Below, piece after piece: positions 40,751 through 48,206 of a stretch of DNA of 62,035 bases. The notes below the pieces were generated by a model. The model had not been told where the DNA came from and did no database searches. It saw only the letters and a list, made by a program, of their open reading frames with translations. Position numbers and translations under genes: made by a program. Numbering within the stretch: the stretch's first letter is position 1; each line of letters starts with the position of its first letter. This DNA is from Gaiellales bacterium (lineage in GTDB: Bacteria > Actinomycetota > Thermoleophilia > Gaiellales > JAICJC01), in contig DASUHM010000055.1 in assembly GCA_036273515.1 (NCBI GenBank), positions 1 to 62,035 on the forward strand. The letters run 5' to 3'.

Positions 40751-40993
40751 CTACTGGCGGTAGTGCTCGACGGTGTCGGCGCTGCGCGCCTGGGCGTCGT
40801 CGGGGTCGAGGCCGAACTCGCGCTTGGCCCGCCGCTGCCGCAGCAGATCCCAGCAGCGGTCGAGCGAGACGCGGATCTCGTCGAGCCGGGCGCGGTCGCC
40901 GTCCTCGAGCTGGCCGTGACCCTCGCGCTCGTACAGCGCCTGCTCCTCGGCGACGAGCTCGTCGATGCGGCCCAGAACCTGGCTGTCGTCCAT
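40751..40993 (-). CDS. DUF2630 family protein
   Basis: An 80-residue acidic, helical protein matching the actinobacterial DUF2630 family: MDDSQVLGRIDELVAEEQ at the start, LDRCWDLLRQRRAKREFGLDPDDA in the middle region and a C-terminal VEHYRQ. Function unknown. GAGGAGCGAGGG precedes the ATG. It is the last gene of the csp-infA-DksA-like operon, ending three bases from the convergent GH9 gene. Confidence 0.85.
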   Translation of the reverse strand: MDDSQVLGRIDELVAEEQALYEREGHGQLEDGDRARLDEIRVSLDRCWDLLRQRRAKREFGLDPDDAQARSADTVEHYRQ

Positions 40994-41019
40994 CCCTCGC
41001 TCCTCTCGGGCCGCGGCGC

Positions 41020-41346
41020 CTAGCGGCGCCGGGCCTCCTCCTCGACCGTCCGCTCGGCGGCCGGCAGTGCCTCCAGCCGCTCGTCGGGAATCGGCGTTCC
41101 GCTCTCGACCGAGAGCCCGTACTTGCCGTTTCGCAGGCGCTCCTCGGCCCGCTCGACGGCGGCCAGCTGTGCGCGCAGATCGTCGATCCGGCCCTGGTCG
41201 AACTCGCTCTGATAGGTGTCCGACGCGTCGTCGGCGATCTCGGTCGTCGACAGCTCGTCGCTGGGCTCGAGCGCCGAGCGGCGCAGCGCAGATTCGATCC
41301 GCGCTCGCTCGGCGGCGAGCAGCTCACCCGCCCGTTTCTCGTCCAC
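41020..41346 (-). CDS. DksA/TraR-like protein without zinc-finger cysteines
   Basis: A 108-residue protein with the coiled-coil head (ERARIESALRRSAL, then SEFDQGRIDDLRAQLAAVERAEERL) and a tail NGKYGLSVESGTPIPDERLEALPA that aligns with the DksA C4 finger (YGxCxxCGxxIxxxRLxAxP), but all cysteines are absent. Relatives without zinc exist among DksA-like proteins. It could bind the RNA polymerase secondary channel. GTG start 41346, 12 bases after infA. Confidence 0.75.
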   Translation of the reverse strand: MDEKRAGELLAAERARIESALRRSALEPSDELSTTEIADDASDTYQSEFDQGRIDDLRAQLAAVERAEERLRNGKYGLSVESGTPIPDERLEALPAAERTVEEEARRR

Positions 41347-41358
41347 CTGCTCGGAACC

Positions 41359-41580
41359 TCAGCGGTAGCGGTAGACGATTCGGCCGCGGTTCAGATCGTA
41401 CGCCGACAGCTCCACCTTGACCCGGTCGCCGGGCAGGATGCGAATGCGATAGCGCCGCATCCTGCCGGCGATGTACCCGGTGGTCTCGTGGCCGTTGTCG
41501 AGCGCGATCCGGAAGAGGCCGTTGCGGAGCGACTCGGTGACCTCGCCCTCGACTTCGACCTTCTCTTCCTTGACGCTCAT
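41359..41580 (-). CDS. infA: Translation initiation factor IF-1 homologue
   Basis: A 73-residue S1/OB-fold protein: [20 protein letters not shown], then [23 protein letters not shown], matching IF-1 (normally G-x-V-x-E-x-L-P-N-x-x-F, with H-x-V-x-A-x-I-S-G-K-M-R). GAGGAG lies upstream. It is not in a ribosomal-protein operon but between a cold-shock gene and a DksA-like gene, so it is probably a second, stress-linked IF-1 copy. Confidence 0.88.
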   Translation of the reverse strand: MSVKEEKVEVEGEVTESLRNGLFRIALDNGHETTGYIAGRMRRYRIRILPGDRVKVELSAYDLNRGRIVYRYR

Positions 41581-41590
41581 ATGGCTCCTC

Positions 41591-41797
41591 TCAGCCAGCC
41601 GCGGTGACGTCAGTCGCCTCGGGGCCCTTGTCGCCCTGGCGGGCCTCGTATGTGACCTTCGCGCCCTCGGTCAGGCTCTTGTAGCCCGTGCCGACAATCG
41701 CGCTGTGATGGACGAACAGGTCCTTACCGCCCTCGTCGGGCTGGATGAACCCGTAGCCCTTCTGGTCGTTGAACCACTTCACAGTTCCGGTTGCCAT
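41591..41797 (-). CDS. Cold-shock protein (CspA family)
   Basis: A 68-residue CSD protein: [16 protein letters not shown] (RNP1), DLFVHHSAI (RNP2-like) and the closing [16 protein letters not shown]. Single-stranded nucleic acid binding RNA chaperone. ATG 41797 has GGGAGGTG upstream. First gene of a four-gene operon. The 162-base divergent gap upstream holds two direct TCGAAC repeats and may carry a cold-responsive leader; no clear -10 was fixed. Confidence 0.93.
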   Translation of the reverse strand: MATGTVKWFNDQKGYGFIQPDEGGKDLFVHHSAIVGTGYKSLTEGAKVTYEARQGDKGPEATDVTAAG

Positions 41798-41959
41798 GAA
41801 ACACCTCCCTTCCACTCTCACGAACGAGTCAGGAAGGCGAAGCGCGCAACCGTCGAACGTCCTAAATCGAACGGAAGCCTATCAGGACCGTTCCCTGGCG
41901 TGGAAATACGCCATCGGGGGGAGGGCGAAACACCGCCTGAACGCCGATGTAGGCGGACC

Positions 41960-43279
41960 ATGCCGGCGAACCACGACCAGATCGCTCCTCCTGCCGCGCC
42001 TGAAGCGGGCGGCGCCCGCCTGGAGCTGCTCGGTTTCGACCTCGCCGCGGCCTTCCACGAGTCGCCGCTCGGGATCGTGATCCTGGACCGGGAGGGACGC
42101 TGGCAGGAGGCGAACCCGGCGTGGTGCGAGATCGTCGGCCGGCCGCGGGCCGAGCTGGTGGGGCGCCACTTCAACGAGCTGACCCACGGGGACGACCTGG
42201 CCATCGGCATGGAGATGCTGGCGACGCTCCAGGGCGGCGCCCGCTCCGTGCAGGCCGAGAAGCGCTATCTGGACGCCGACGGCAACGTCGTCCACGTCTC
42301 CGAGTACCTGACCGCGCGGCGCGACGACGAGGGCCGGATCGTCCGTTACGTCGCCCACATGCGCGACACGACCGCGCGCGTGCGGGCCGAGCAGGAGCTG
42401 GCCGAATCGGCCCGGCTCTTCCGCGACGTGCTCGAGAACGTCGACCTGGCGGCGCTCAACATGGACGCGAACGGCACGATCACCTACTGCAATCCCGAGC
42501 TGTGCCGCCTCGTGGGCTGGTCGGCGGAGGAGCTGCTCGGCCGCGACTGGTTCGAGATCTGCGTCCCCCGCGACAACGGCGAGGCCCGCGCCCTCCACGG
42601 CGAGGGCATCGCGACCGGTCGGATCGAGCGCCACCACGAGGGCCAGGTCCTCACCCGCAGCGGCGAGCAGCGGACGATGCGCTGGTCGCACACGCTCGTC
42701 ACGAGCACCTCCGGCCGCCCGATCGGGACGACGTCGCTCGGCGAGGACATCACCGAGAAGGTCGCGGCCCAGCGCGCTCTCGCCCACCGCGCGACCCACG
42801 ACCCGCTGACCGGCCTCGCCAACCGCACCCTGATGGACGAGCGGCTGGCGCAGGGCGTCGCCGACTCCACCCGCCCGGTGGCCGTGATCCTGTGCGACCT
42901 GGACGGCTTCAAGCACGTGAACGACCGCCTCGGCCATGCCGCCGGCGACGAGGTGCTGCGGGCGGTCGCCGGCCGGCTGCGGGGCATCTGCCGCGCCCAC
43001 GATCTGGTCTGCCGTCCGGCGGGAGACGAGTTCGTGATCGTGCTGACCGGCGAGCGGGGCGAGTCCGCCCGGCATCTGAACGGCACCTGCGCCCACGTCG
43101 CGAAGCGGATCGAGGCGGCGGTGCGCCAGCCCGTCGTCGTCGACGGCGGCCGCGCCCGGGTGGGCGTCTCCGTCGGCTTCGCCGCGATGATCGGGCCCGG
43201 TCGGGGCGCGGAGCACCTGCTGCGCACCGCCGACCGGGCCATGTACCGCCAGAAGGGCGCGCCCTCCCGCGTGGCGTAG
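41960..43279 (+). CDS. PAS-PAS-GGDEF diguanylate cyclase
   Basis: A 439-residue signalling protein. PAS 1 covers about residues 25-140 (FHESPLGIVILDREGRWQEA), PAS 2 about 150-265 (NMDANGTITYCNPELCRLVGWS), and the GGDEF domain starts at DPLTGLANRTLMDERL. The active loop is AGDEF (354-358), a variant retained by some active cyclases. An inhibitory I-site RAHD (345-348) stands five residues before it. It would make cyclic di-GMP in response to a PAS signal. No membrane segment. Confidence 0.9.
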   Translation: MPANHDQIAPPAAPEAGGARLELLGFDLAAAFHESPLGIVILDREGRWQEANPAWCEIVGRPRAELVGRHFNELTHGDDLAIGMEMLATLQGGARSVQAEKRYLDADGNVVHVSEYLTARRDDEGRIVRYVAHMRDTTARVRAEQELAESARLFRDVLENVDLAALNMDANGTITYCNPELCRLVGWSAEELLGRDWFEICVPRDNGEARALHGEGIATGRIERHHEGQVLTRSGEQRTMRWSHTLVTSTSGRPIGTTSLGEDITEKVAAQRALAHRATHDPLTGLANRTLMDERLAQGVADSTRPVAVILCDLDGFKHVNDRLGHAAGDEVLRAVAGRLRGICRAHDLVCRPAGDEFVIVLTGERGESARHLNGTCAHVAKRIEAAVRQPVVVDGGRARVGVSVGFAAMIGPGRGAEHLLRTADRAMYRQKGAPSRVA

Positions 43280-43281
43280 GC

Positions 43282-43713
43282 CTACGCGGCCCGGGGGACG
43301 GGCCGCGGCACGATCCCCAGCTGGTGGAGGACGCTCAGGCGGTCGGGCACGCCCCAGTGCTCGACCATGCGCCCGTCGACCACGCGCACCACGTCGAAGA
43401 CGGTCGCGCGCATCTGCAGCCCCGTGGGCGGGTGGCCCATGAACGGGCCGTCGTGCGTCCCCGTCGCGGTCAGCCGCGCCCACACGGTGTCGCCCGACAC
43501 CGCCGTGTCCTCGATCTGGAGGTGGAAGTCCGAGAAGGCTCGCCGCAGCGACGAGATGACCGCGCGGACGCCCTCGGCGCCCGGCGCGTGATCGGGGCCG
43601 AAGTCCTGGTGCTCGGCGAGATCGGGCGACGTGACGGAGTCGGCGACGCGCAGGTCGCCGCCGTTGAAGCCCTCCTCGATCAGCCGTCGAAAGATGTGCT
43701 CGGGCTCCTGCAT
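43282..43713 (-). CDS. SnoaL-like ester/polyketide cyclase-fold protein
   Basis: A 143-residue SnoaL-like protein: EHIFRRLIEEGFNGGDL at the start, DFHLQIEDTAVSGDTVWARLTATGTH and VDGRMVEHWGVPDRLSVLHQLG. This fold is used by many enzymes and binding proteins besides polyketide cyclases, and no polyketide genes are near. AAAGGAG precedes ATG 43713. It is divergent from a TetR gene with an AT-rich operator between them, so it is probably the TetR target. Confidence 0.82.
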   Translation of the reverse strand: MQEPEHIFRRLIEEGFNGGDLRVADSVTSPDLAEHQDFGPDHAPGAEGVRAVISSLRRAFSDFHLQIEDTAVSGDTVWARLTATGTHDGPFMGHPPTGLQMRATVFDVVRVVDGRMVEHWGVPDRLSVLHQLGIVPRPVPRAA

Positions 43714-43741
43714 GCGATACTCCTTTCAAACCTTCACAATA

Positions 43742-43765
43742 TTGAATACAGGTTTACTGTATCAA
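43742..43765. promoter_or_regulatory. TetR operator between cyclase-fold gene and tetR
   Basis: An inverted repeat ATACAG (43746-43751) N5 CTGTAT (43757-43762), flanked by TTGA and TCAA, lies just before tetR ATG. Leftward, TTGATA and TATTGT about 18 bases apart form a promoter for the cyclase-fold gene with the repeat in its spacer; rightward, TACTGT (43755-43760) is a -10 five bases from the tetR ATG. One bound dimer would block both. Confidence 0.6.
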
Positions 43766-44446
43766 ATGAAGAACGACGATGACAGCCCGAAGCGCGCGTA
43801 CCGGTCCGACCGGCGCCGCGAGCAGGCGCAGGAGACGCGCCGGCGCATGCTCGAGGCGGCGGGGAAGCTGCTGGCCGAGCGCGGCTATGCCGGCACGACG
43901 ATCGCGGCCGTCGCCGCCGAGGCCGGTGTGGCTGCCGAGACCGTCTATGCGGCGTTCCGCAACAAGCGCACGCTCGTCGGCGAGCTCGTGCGGATCTCCG
44001 TGCGCGGCGACGCCTCCGCGTCCCCGGCCGCGGCGCAGGCGGGCGCCCGCGCCGTCGCCGCCGCGCCCGGCCAGGCCGACCAGATGCGTCTCTTCGCCGC
44101 CGACGTCTCCGCCCGCCTGGAGCGGGTGGGGCCGGTGCTGGAGGCGCTGGCCGCCGCGCCGGACCGCGAGCTGGCGGAGCTGCGCGCGAACGTCGACCGC
44201 GACCGGCTCGCGGGCATGCGCACGTTCGTCGCAGCGCTCGAGCGGCGCGGGCCGCTTCGGGTCGACGCCGATGCCGCCGCCGAGACGGTGTGGGCGCTCG
44301 CGAGCCCGGAGCTCCACTCGCTCCTGCGCGGCCGGCGGGCGTGGCCGCCCGAGCGGTACTCGGCGTGGCTGGGCGAGACGCTCGCGGCGGTGCTGCTGCG
44401 CCCGGGCGCCGATGAGGTTTCACGCCCCGCGCCGTCTGAACATTGA
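43766..44446 (+). CDS. TetR-family transcriptional regulator
   Basis: A 226-residue TetR protein. After a charged 20-residue N-tail, the DNA-binding domain reads TRRRMLEAAGKLLAERGYAGTTI then AAVAAEAGVAAETVYAAFRNKRTLV, the canonical helix-turn-helix. The rest is a helical ligand domain, Ala-rich. It probably represses itself and the divergent SnoaL-like gene through the operator at 43742-43765. The SRPBCC gene follows 26 bases downstream and may be co-transcribed. Confidence 0.9.
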   Translation: MKNDDDSPKRAYRSDRRREQAQETRRRMLEAAGKLLAERGYAGTTIAAVAAEAGVAAETVYAAFRNKRTLVGELVRISVRGDASASPAAAQAGARAVAAAPGQADQMRLFAADVSARLERVGPVLEALAAAPDRELAELRANVDRDRLAGMRTFVAALERRGPLRVDADAAAETVWALASPELHSLLRGRRAWPPERYSAWLGETLAAVLLRPGADEVSRPAPSEH

Positions 44447-44472
44447 CGGATCCACGAGGGAAGGAGCATCGG

Positions 44473-45003
44473 ATGACCGGCAACGCGGGTGCGGACGACC
44501 GCATCCTGGGCACGCTCCGCTCGGCGGACGGCGAGGGCGTCGTGCGCATGGCAGACCGCTTCGACGCCGCCATTTTCGAGGTCTGGTCGGCGCTGACCGA
44601 TCCCGGCCGGCTGGCCGCGTGGTTCGGCGAGGTGGCGGGCGACCTTCGCCCCGGCGGTGAGTTTCGCGCGAACCTCACGGACGCAGGCGAGCGCGCAGGA
44701 CATGTCGACGTGTGCGAGCCGCCGCACCGGCTGGCGGTCACGATGCGGGATCCCGACGCCAGACCCGGCCAGCCGGGACAGACCGTCATCGACGGCCGTC
44801 TGACCGCCGACGGCGACGGGACGATCGTCGTCTGGGAGGAGCGCGGCCTGCCGGTGCACCTGCTGGCGGCCTACGGGACGGGGATCCAGATCCACGTGGA
44901 GCAGCTCGGCGACCACGTCGCCGGCCGCGAGCCCCGGCCCTCCGAGCCTCGCTGGGAGGTGCTGCTCCCGCTCTACGAAGCCCTCACGGCCGGCGTCGGC
45001 TAG
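44473..45003 (+). CDS. SRPBCC / AHSA1-family protein
   Basis: A 176-residue START-like fold protein. It has DRFDAAIFEVWSALTDPGRLAAWFGEVAGDLRPGG, the AHSA1 signature (shown by key segments WSALTDP and AWFG), and a C-terminal helix (WEVLLPLYEALTAG). GGAAGGAG lies upstream of ATG 44473. Such proteins bind hydrophobic ligands or act as Hsp90 co-chaperone-like domains; function unknown. Often paired with ArsR or TetR regulators, as here. Confidence 0.8.
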   Translation: MTGNAGADDRILGTLRSADGEGVVRMADRFDAAIFEVWSALTDPGRLAAWFGEVAGDLRPGGEFRANLTDAGERAGHVDVCEPPHRLAVTMRDPDARPGQPGQTVIDGRLTADGDGTIVVWEERGLPVHLLAAYGTGIQIHVEQLGDHVAGREPRPSEPRWEVLLPLYEALTAGVG

Positions 45004-45030
45004 ATCCGTGCCGATCCGGTCACGAAACGG

Positions 45031-45747
45031 TCACGGCACCCGTTCGGGGTCTGACCCCGCTTCGCGGAGCCGGTAGCCGACGCCCGTGAGCGTCTCGATG
45101 GCGCCGCGCTCGACGCCCTCCGCCTGGAGCTTGTCGCGCAGGCGGCCCATGTTCACCCGCAGCAGATGCATCTCGTCGGCATACCCGGGGCCCCAGACGG
45201 TGCGCAGCAGCATCTGGTGGGTGAGCGGGCGGCCGCCGGCGACGGCGAGCGCCTTCAGGAGGTCGAACTCCGTCGGCGTGAGGCGCACCTCCTCGCCCGA
45301 GACGGTCACCATCCGCCGGGGCAGATCGATGCGCAGCTGGCCGACGTCGATCACGGCCTCGCCGCCCTTCTGGCCGGCCCCGCGGCGCAGGAGCGCGCGG
45401 CAGCGGGCGAGCAGCTCGCCGGGCGAGAACGGCTTCGTCACGTAGTCGTCGGCGCCCGCGTCGAGGGCGCGGATCTTGTCCGCCTCCTCGCCGACCGCCG
45501 AGATCAAGAGGATCGGCGCGGCCAGCCAGTCGCGCAGCTGGCGGCAGACGTCGGCCCCGTCGGCGTCCGGCAGCATCAGGTCGAGGATCACGAGGTCGGG
45601 CGGCGTGAGCGCCGCGGCGGTGAGCGCCTCGTCGCCCGTGGTGGCCGTCAGCACCTTGTAGCCCGCCTTCGTCAGCGTCACCTCGAGGGCGCGCCGGATC
45701 GGCCGCTCGTCGTCGACGACCAGGATGCGCTGCTCGCCCGCGCTCAC
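45031..45747 (-). CDS. OmpR-family response regulator (KdpE-like)
   Basis: A 238-residue regulator. Receiver domain RILVVDDERPIRRALEVTL with phosphoacceptor Asp in LVILDLMLPDADG, Lys in YVTKPFSPGELLAR, then the winged helix VRLTPTEFDLLKAL and LRVNMGRLRDKL, GVGYRL. It resembles KdpE most. The C-terminal tail GSDPERVP is encoded by the dispersed GGGGTCTGACCCC palindrome (45045-45059). GTG start overlaps the kinase stop. No kdpFABC genes are in the window. Confidence 0.9.
   Translation of the reverse strand: MSAGEQRILVVDDERPIRRALEVTLTKAGYKVLTATTGDEALTAAALTPPDLVILDLMLPDADGADVCRQLRDWLAAPILLISAVGEEADKIRALDAGADDYVTKPFSPGELLARCRALLRRGAGQKGGEAVIDVGQLRIDLPRRMVTVSGEEVRLTPTEFDLLKALAVAGGRPLTHQMLLRTVWGPGYADEMHLLRVNMGRLRDKLQAEGVERGAIETLTGVGYRLREAGSDPERVP
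45045..45059. repeat. GGGGTCTGACCCC palindrome inside the response-regulator 3' end
   Basis: A perfect 15-base palindrome around one central T, identical in its core to those at 13273 and 20862. Here it lies inside the coding sequence, supplying the codons for GSDP just before the stop codon. Confidence 0.8.
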
Positions 45748-47132
45748 CGCGGCCGCCCTTCCGGCGCCGGCGCAGCCGGGATCGAGACGGTCAGCGTCGC
45801 GCCCGAGCCGTCCGCCGGCTCGAGGGTGAGCGTCGCCCCGTTGGCGGTCGCGAGCCCCCGGGCGATGGCGAGGCCGAGGCCGGAGCCCGGCTCGCCGCCG
45901 CCGGGGCCGCGGTAGAACGGGCGGAAGATGTGCGCGCGCTCGGCGTCCGGCACGCCGGGGCCGCCGTCGGCCACCGACACCGTCACCCGCCCGCCCCGGG
46001 CGGCGGCCGAGATCCGCACCGGCGTCCCCGGCGGCGAGAACTTGGCGGCGTTCTCGAGCAGGTTCACGAGCACGCGCTGGAGCTGGGCGGCGTCGACGCG
46101 GACGAGCGGCAGGTCGGCCTCGTGCTCCACCTCCGCCGGCACCTCGGCGTTGGCGCGCACGTCGGCGACGGCGGCGTCGACCAGGTCGCGGACGTCGACC
46201 CACTCCGCGGCGGGCACGGCCGCGCCCGATTCGAGCCGCGACAGGTCGAGCAGGTTGGTGACGAGCCGGCTGAGGCGGCCGCTCTGCTCGGCGATCGTGT
46301 CGACGAGCTCACGCTCGTCGCCCTCGAGGACGGCGAAGCGCAGCCCCTCGGCCGCCGTCGAGATGGCCGTGAGCGGCGAGCGGAAATCGTGCGAGACGGT
46401 GCGCAGGAGCGCGGTGGTGAGCTCGTTCGAGCGCCGCAGGGCCTCGGACTCGACCTCGTTCGCGAGCCGCTGCTCGCGCTCCTGGCCGAGCGCGATCAGG
46501 CCGGCCAGGATGCGCCCGATGCGGGCGGCGTCGGCGGAGTCGGCGACGCCTGCGGGCGCGTCGATCAGGCGCAGCTCGCCGAGCCGGCGGCCGTCGAGCT
46601 CGATCGGCACCGCGCGCCCGGCCTTGGCGGACGGCGCCGGCGGGCCGAGATGGATGCCGCCGTCGCGGGCTCCGAGCGCCCGCGCCGCCTGGCGGCCGAG
46701 CGGCGGCAGCGCGGTCTGCAGCTGCGAGCCGTTCGCGATCAGCGTCGCCAGCCGCTCGCCCAGCTCCGCCTCGGCCGCCCGCCGGGTCGCCTGCTCGGCC
46801 TCGGCCCGCTCGCGCGCGGCCAGCTGGCTGGTCACGACCGCCGCGAGCGCGAAGGCCGCGAGCGCCAGCCAGTCGCCGGACGAGCTGATCGTGAACGTGT
46901 GCAGCGGCGGCAGGAAGAAGAAGTTGAACGCGAGCGCCGAGACGAGGCTGGTCGCGAGGCCCAGCCAGAGCCCGTAGATCGACGAGATGGCGAGCACGGC
47001 GACCAGATAGAAGACGCCGGCGGAGCGGACCGGCACCGTGGGGGTGAGGAGAGCGACGACGACCGTGCATGCCGCCACGCTCGCCGCTGCGATGACCATC
47101 GCCGCCGGCTGTGACCGCCCCTCAGCGCTCAT
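45744..47132 (-). CDS. KdpD-like sensor histidine kinase (short form)
   Basis: A 462-residue kinase. It starts with four membrane helices of the KdpD DUF4118 type (AGVFYLVAVLAISSIYGLWLG, FNFFFLPPLHTFTI), then a coiled coil and GAF-like region, HisKA with SHDFRSPLTAIST (phospho-His in S-H-D), N-box LVNLLENAAKFS, and GGPGVPD and GSGLGLAIARG ATP boxes. It lacks the large cytoplasmic N-terminal KdpD and USP domains of full-length KdpD (about 900 residues), so its signal may not be potassium. Coupled to the response regulator by GTGA. Confidence 0.88.
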   Translation of the reverse strand: MSAEGRSQPAAMVIAAASVAACTVVVALLTPTVPVRSAGVFYLVAVLAISSIYGLWLGLATSLVSALAFNFFFLPPLHTFTISSSGDWLALAAFALAAVVTSQLAARERAEAEQATRRAAEAELGERLATLIANGSQLQTALPPLGRQAARALGARDGGIHLGPPAPSAKAGRAVPIELDGRRLGELRLIDAPAGVADSADAARIGRILAGLIALGQEREQRLANEVESEALRRSNELTTALLRTVSHDFRSPLTAISTAAEGLRFAVLEGDERELVDTIAEQSGRLSRLVTNLLDLSRLESGAAVPAAEWVDVRDLVDAAVADVRANAEVPAEVEHEADLPLVRVDAAQLQRVLVNLLENAAKFSPPGTPVRISAAARGGRVTVSVADGGPGVPDAERAHIFRPFYRGPGGGEPGSGLGLAIARGLATANGATLTLEPADGSGATLTVSIPAAPAPEGRPR

Positions 47133-47170
47133 GCCGGGATTCTCGCAGGGAGAGTGGCGGAGCGGCGCCT

Positions 47171-47671
47171 CTACGCCTGGCCGACGACGACGCCGACGAG
47201 AACGACGACGGCGCCGCCGAAGGTCACCTGGATCAGCGACCGCGACAGGGTGACGTCGAGGAACCGCTTGCGCAGCAGCGCGATCACGACGAGCTCGACG
47301 CTGACGACCGCGATGGCGACCGGCAGCGCCACGCTGAGCCGGTCGATGATGAACGGGAGCGAGTGGAAGGTGCCGCCCAGGAAGGTGGCGCCGCCGGTGA
47401 TCATGCCGCGGGCGGTGGCGTCGCCGCGGCCGCTGATGCTGCCGTCGTCGGAGAGCGCCTCGGAGAGACCCATGCTGATGCCCGCGCCCAGCGATGCGGC
47501 CAGGCCGACCAGGAGCGCGGCGTGCGGCCCCGCCAGGAACGCCGTCGCGAAGATCGGCGCGAGGGTCGAGACGGTGCCGTCGATCAGGCCGATCAGCGCC
47601 GGCTGCACGATCTGGAGGAGGCGCTGGCGCTCGTCTCTGGATGCCCATGCCTGGATGGGGTTCGCGGTCAT
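47171..47671 (-). CDS. VIT1/CCC1-like membrane protein
   Basis: A 166-residue protein with about five helices. LIGLIDGTVSTLAPIFATAF and LGAGISMGLSEALSDDG match the DG-x-x-S and G-x-S-M-G-x-x-E segments of VIT1/CCC1 iron/manganese transporters. It is shorter than full transporters. The ATG (47671) follows a TAGAAT -10 box (47683-47678) by six bases. It is divergent from a Fur-family regulator, which supports a metal-related role. Confidence 0.78.
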   Translation of the reverse strand: MTANPIQAWASRDERQRLLQIVQPALIGLIDGTVSTLAPIFATAFLAGPHAALLVGLAASLGAGISMGLSEALSDDGSISGRGDATARGMITGGATFLGGTFHSLPFIIDRLSVALPVAIAVVSVELVVIALLRKRFLDVTLSRSLIQVTFGGAVVVLVGVVVGQA

Positions 47672-47677
47672 CGAGAC

Positions 47678-47725
47678 ATTCTAGCAACCAAGTTGTAATA
47701 AGGTCTCCCTTCGTTTTGCTACCAT
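47678..47725. promoter_or_regulatory. Divergent promoters of the VIT-like and fur genes with symmetric repeat
   Basis: TAGCAA (47682-47687) and TTGCTA (47716-47721) form a perfect inverted repeat 28 bases apart. Each arm overlaps a -10 box: TAGAAT leftward (47683-47678) and TACCAT rightward (47720-47725). Both -10 boxes are 6-8 bases from their start codons. The symmetry suggests one regulator, plausibly Fur, acts on both. Confidence 0.55.
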
Positions 47726-47733
47726 TTACGGGT

Positions 47734-48174
47734 ATGGAGGCGAACGTCCTCGACGCGGAGCTCACGGCTGTGCTCCACGGACGCGGCCAGCGGGTCACCC
47801 CGCAGCGGCTGATCCTGCACCGGCTGCTGCGCGCCGGCCCGCAGCACCTGACCGCCGAGGAGCTGCTCGGCCGCTCGCGCGCGCAGCTCCCGAACGTCTC
47901 GCTGCCCACGGTCTACGCGACGCTCGACCTGTTCGAGGAGCTCGGCGTCGTCCGCCGCGTGCCCGGCACCGGCCCGGCCCAGGTATACGACTCCCGCACG
48001 GAGGGCCACCATCACCTGCGCTGCGTGCGCTGCGGGCGCGTGAGCGATCTCGAGGCAGACGTCGACCTGGACGGCGTCGCCGGTGTCGCCCGGGAGCAGG
48101 GGTTCGTCGCCGAGCGGGTCGACGTGACGGTGTCGGGCGTGTGCCCCGCCTGCGCCCGCGATTCGGCATCCTGA
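47734..48174 (+). CDS. Fur-family metal-responsive regulator
   Basis: A 146-residue Fur/PerR/Zur-type repressor. DNA-binding part: RGQRVTPQRLILHRLL, VSLPTVYATLDLFEELGVV; dimer and metal part: EGHHHLRCVRCGRVSDLE with zinc-site Cys pair and closing CPAC. Which metal it senses (iron, peroxide/manganese, zinc) cannot be decided; the divergent VIT-like gene favours iron or manganese. Leaderless start at ATG 47734. Confidence 0.9.
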   Translation: MEANVLDAELTAVLHGRGQRVTPQRLILHRLLRAGPQHLTAEELLGRSRAQLPNVSLPTVYATLDLFEELGVVRRVPGTGPAQVYDSRTEGHHHLRCVRCGRVSDLEADVDLDGVAGVAREQGFVAERVDVTVSGVCPACARDSAS

Positions 48175-48206
48175 GCGCATCTCGAGGCCCGCGGTAACCT
48201 GGGACA

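Noticed and set aside
41798-41959. Cold-shock riboswitch-like leader upstream of the csp gene
   Set aside because: Only direct TCGAAC repeats are visible; no clear promoter or conserved cold-box, so a structured leader cannot be supported.
43282-45003. Possible polyketide cluster (SnoaL cyclase-like and SRPBCC proteins)
   Set aside because: No ketosynthase, acyl carrier or other synthase genes nearby; both folds are common in unrelated stress and small-molecule proteins.
45031-47132. Potassium-responsive Kdp system
   Set aside because: No kdpFABC genes present and the kinase lacks the cytoplasmic KdpD and USP domains, so only KdpDE-like is claimed.
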